Shown piece by piece: positions 5,436 to 7,105 of a stretch of 7,105 nt of DNA (the first letter of the stretch is position 1; every line of letters starts with the position of its first letter). The notes beneath the pieces are model-generated. The model was not told where the DNA came from. It made no database searches and saw only the letters and a program-made list of their open reading frames with translations. A program made the translations under genes and the position numbers. The stretch is from Verrucomicrobiaceae bacterium (lineage in GTDB: Bacteria; Verrucomicrobiota; Verrucomicrobiae; Verrucomicrobiales; Akkermansiaceae), in the NCBI GenBank assembly GCA_003820635.1, contig RPOS01000152.1, positions 1-7,105 on the forward strand. The letters are read 5' to 3'.

Positions 5436-6764
5436 ATGAAGTTTCCCCAAACACCACCTGCCTGGCAGCCGCTGCTGGATCGCGCGATCCAACAGGGGAA
5501 GGCGGATGTTTTCATGGATTTCAGCCATCAGGAGGCTCTCCGGCCGGAGCGTTATCTGCACTGGGACGATTTCCGCCACCGGGTTTCGGAAAAGCACGGC
5601 CTGAGCAAGGAGGAGCAATGGGCGGCGATCCGGATGGCGCGGGCCATGCGTTCGCAGCCTATCCCGCTGGCGGATACGCAGGGCAGGCCATTCACCTTTT
5701 ACCTGATGCCGAGGGCCTTCGGGCTGTTGCGAGACATCGATCTACACTGCGGAGTAGGTCCATCGGGCAGCGCGATGCTGCGGGAGGAAACGAGCCGGCA
5801 TCAGTTTGATTCGCTGATGGAGGAGGCGCTGACTTCGAGCCAGCTCGAAGGCGCTGTGGTCACGCGGTCCGAGGCGCGGGAAATGATCCGGCTGAAACGC
5901 CAACCGGCCAGCGAACATGAGCGGATGGTGATGAACAACTACCGCACGATGCGGTTGTTAGACGAACTGAAGGAAAAACCGCTGACTCCTGCGATGATCC
6001 TGCAAGTCCACCGCGAGGTGACCGCAGGCACGCTGAAGGATGCCGACTGCGAGGGGAAATTCCGGACTGCGGACGACAAGGTGCGGGTGGAGGATGACGA
6101 AAGCGGCGAGGTTTACCACACGCCGCCGGATGCCTCGTTGTTAGAAAAGCGGATGGAAAGGCTGTGCGACTTCGCCAACGAAAAAGGCGTGACGGGTTTC
6201 CTGCATCCGGTCATCCGGGCGATCATCCTGCATTTCTGGATCGCATATGATCATCCGTTCGTGGACGGCAACGGCCGGACGGCGCGGGCGCTGTTCTATT
6301 GGTCGATGCTGCGCAACGACTACTGGCTGGCGGAGTATTTCTCCATCTCCCACGAGATCCTCAAAGCCCCGAAACAATACTACCGCGCTTTCCTGCATAC
6401 AGAAACCGATGGCAATGATCTGAACTATTTCATCCTGCATCAGTTGGAGGTCATCGTTTCATCGATCGGTTCGCTCAAGGAATCGATCCGTGAAAAAGAA
6501 CGGGAGGCTGAGTCCTTGCGGAGGAATCTCGGAGCGGGCAGTGACTTCAACCACCGGCAAATCGCGCTGCTCAAGCACGCGCTGAAGCATCCCTTCGCGG
6601 CCTACACCGTGGTCGGCCATCAAACATCCCACGGCACTTCCAATCAGACGGCGAAAAATGACATCACCGCACTGGAGGCGAAGGGACTGCTGACGCGCGG
6701 CAAGATCGGCAAGGCGTTTGTTTACAGTCCGGCGCCGGATCTCGCGGCGAAGCTGGGCTTGTAG
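5436..6764 (+). CDS. Fic-domain protein (predicted AMP transferase) with inhibitory helix and C-terminal winged helix
   Basis: Fic proteins transfer AMP, or sometimes other phosphate-containing groups, to hydroxyl side chains of target proteins. The 442-residue protein has the complete catalytic motif HPFVDGNGRTAR (273-284). An expected substrate-binding flap lies upstream (about 207-232, with EGKFRT and YHTPPD). S134-x3-E138-G139 (in TSSQLEGA) matches the inhibitory [ST]xxxE[GN] motif, placed N-terminal to the Fic core as in class II enzymes, so activity is likely self-restrained. Residues 1-110 form the N-terminal region seen in many Fic proteins of this length (RYLHWDDFRHR, GRPFTFYL). A charged helix (about 345-365) leads to a winged-helix-like C terminus (about 371-442) with a probable recognition helix near 401-415. 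No separate antitoxin gene is adjacent. The stop is 5 nt from the convergent nadB stop. The target protein is unknown. Confidence 0.92.
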   Translation: MKFPQTPPAWQPLLDRAIQQGKADVFMDFSHQEALRPERYLHWDDFRHRVSEKHGLSKEEQWAAIRMARAMRSQPIPLADTQGRPFTFYLMPRAFGLLRDIDLHCGVGPSGSAMLREETSRHQFDSLMEEALTSSQLEGAVVTRSEAREMIRLKRQPASEHERMVMNNYRTMRLLDELKEKPLTPAMILQVHREVTAGTLKDADCEGKFRTADDKVRVEDDESGEVYHTPPDASLLEKRMERLCDFANEKGVTGFLHPVIRAIILHFWIAYDHPFVDGNGRTARALFYWSMLRNDYWLAEYFSISHEILKAPKQYYRAFLHTETDGNDLNYFILHQLEVIVSSIGSLKESIREKEREAESLRRNLGAGSDFNHRQIALLKHALKHPFAAYTVVGHQTSHGTSNQTAKNDITALEAKGLLTRGKIGKAFVYSPAPDLAAKLGL

Positions 6765-6769
6765 CTCAC

Positions 6770-7105
6770 TCAGAACTTACGGATCACGGTGTCCGTGCGG
6801 AGGCTTTCCTCCGCCTCCGGGTGATCGAGCGTGTAATGCAGGCCGCGGGATTCCTTGCGGCGCAGCGCGCATTCCACGATCAAGCTGGCGACCGAGACCA
6901 GATTGCGCAGTTCGAGGATGTCGGCGTTGACGCGGTGGCCCCAGTAGAACTCGCGCACTTCCTTCTTGAGGTTCTTCAGGCGCGCGGCGGCGCGGCGCAG
7001 GCGGTTGTCGGTGCGCACGATGGAAACATAGTCCCACATCAGGCGGCGGATCTCATCCCAGTTGTGATAGATGACGACCAGTTCGTCCGGCTCCGCCACG
7101 TCGCC
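6770..7105 (-). CDS. nadB: L-aspartate oxidase, C-terminal part (5' end outside window)
   Basis: NadB is a flavoenzyme that oxidises L-aspartate to iminoaspartate, the first step of bacterial NAD synthesis. Only the last 111 residues are in the window, and the frame is open to the edge. They match the C-terminal helical domain: [22 protein letters not shown] near the left end of the fragment, then [34 protein letters not shown]. The catalytic Arg and the RKESRG region are typical of the NadB and succinate dehydrogenase flavoprotein family, and the ESRGLHY block supports NadB specifically. The flavin-binding part is not visible. An in-frame GTG at 7099 is internal, not the start. The gene converges on fic, whose stop is only 5 nt away, and I see no terminator in that gap. 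Confidence 0.88.
   Translation of the reverse strand, partial: GDVAEPDELVVIYHNWDEIRRLMWDYVSIVRTDNRLRRAAARLKNLKKEVREFYWGHRVNADILELRNLVSVASLIVECALRRKESRGLHYTLDHPEAEESLRTDTVIRKF

Noticed and set aside
1..7105. tRNA, rRNA, CRISPR array, insertion sequence or attachment site
   Set aside because: I saw no regularly spaced repeats, no transposase or integrase frame, and no tRNA-like fold or rRNA-like conserved sequence anywhere in the window.

Overview
The window is GC-rich bacterial chromosome (roughly 60% G+C by eye) holding six complete or partial single-copy genes of housekeeping type and one accessory-type gene. The style fits Verrucomicrobiota: a plastid/cyanobacterial-type phosphoglucose isomerase, sparse Shine-Dalgarno sequences, and a structured GC-rich spacer. 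This is inference from gene style only; there is no rRNA or other marker in the window to fix the lineage.

Layout, left to right. (1) 2-442, plus strand: the C-terminal half of a LexA-type SOS repressor, cut by the window edge, with the Ala-Gly self-cleavage site and the Ser/Lys dyad present. (2) 500-4914, minus strand: a tightly packed gene set, transcribed in the order LOG-family phosphoribohydrolase, site-2 protease RseP, adenine phosphoribosyltransferase (apt), glucose-6-phosphate isomerase (pgi). Gaps are 68, 16 and 17 nt, so it is probably one operon. (3) 4915-5435: a 521-nt spacer between divergent genes. It contains a possible promoter for the minus-strand operon, a structured GC-rich element (about 5101-5188), a second strong hairpin (5241-5270), and an AT-rich leader (5342-5431) with repeated TCCTAA/TTAGGA half-sites. 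(4) 5436-6764, plus strand: a self-contained Fic-domain protein with a complete AMPylation motif, an N-terminal inhibitory-helix motif and a C-terminal winged-helix-like DNA-binding region. (5) 6770-7105, minus strand: the C-terminal part of L-aspartate oxidase (nadB), cut by the window edge.

How the genes fit together. LOG and Apt both handle adenine nucleotides: one splits base from ribose 5-phosphate and the other re-attaches adenine to PRPP. RseP and Pgi have no obvious metabolic link to them and may simply share transcription. LexA and NadB run convergently into their neighbours and belong to other transcription units.

The most interesting part is the fic locus. The leader carries six copies of one half-site in direct and inverted orientation. 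The last copy contains the fic Shine-Dalgarno, which can be paired away in three mutually exclusive ways, one of them a hairpin closed by a C(UUCG)G tetraloop. Together with the DNA-binding C terminus of the Fic protein, this suggests a self-regulated single-gene Fic module with possible control at both DNA and RNA level. That model is inference; the repeats and pairings are directly visible.
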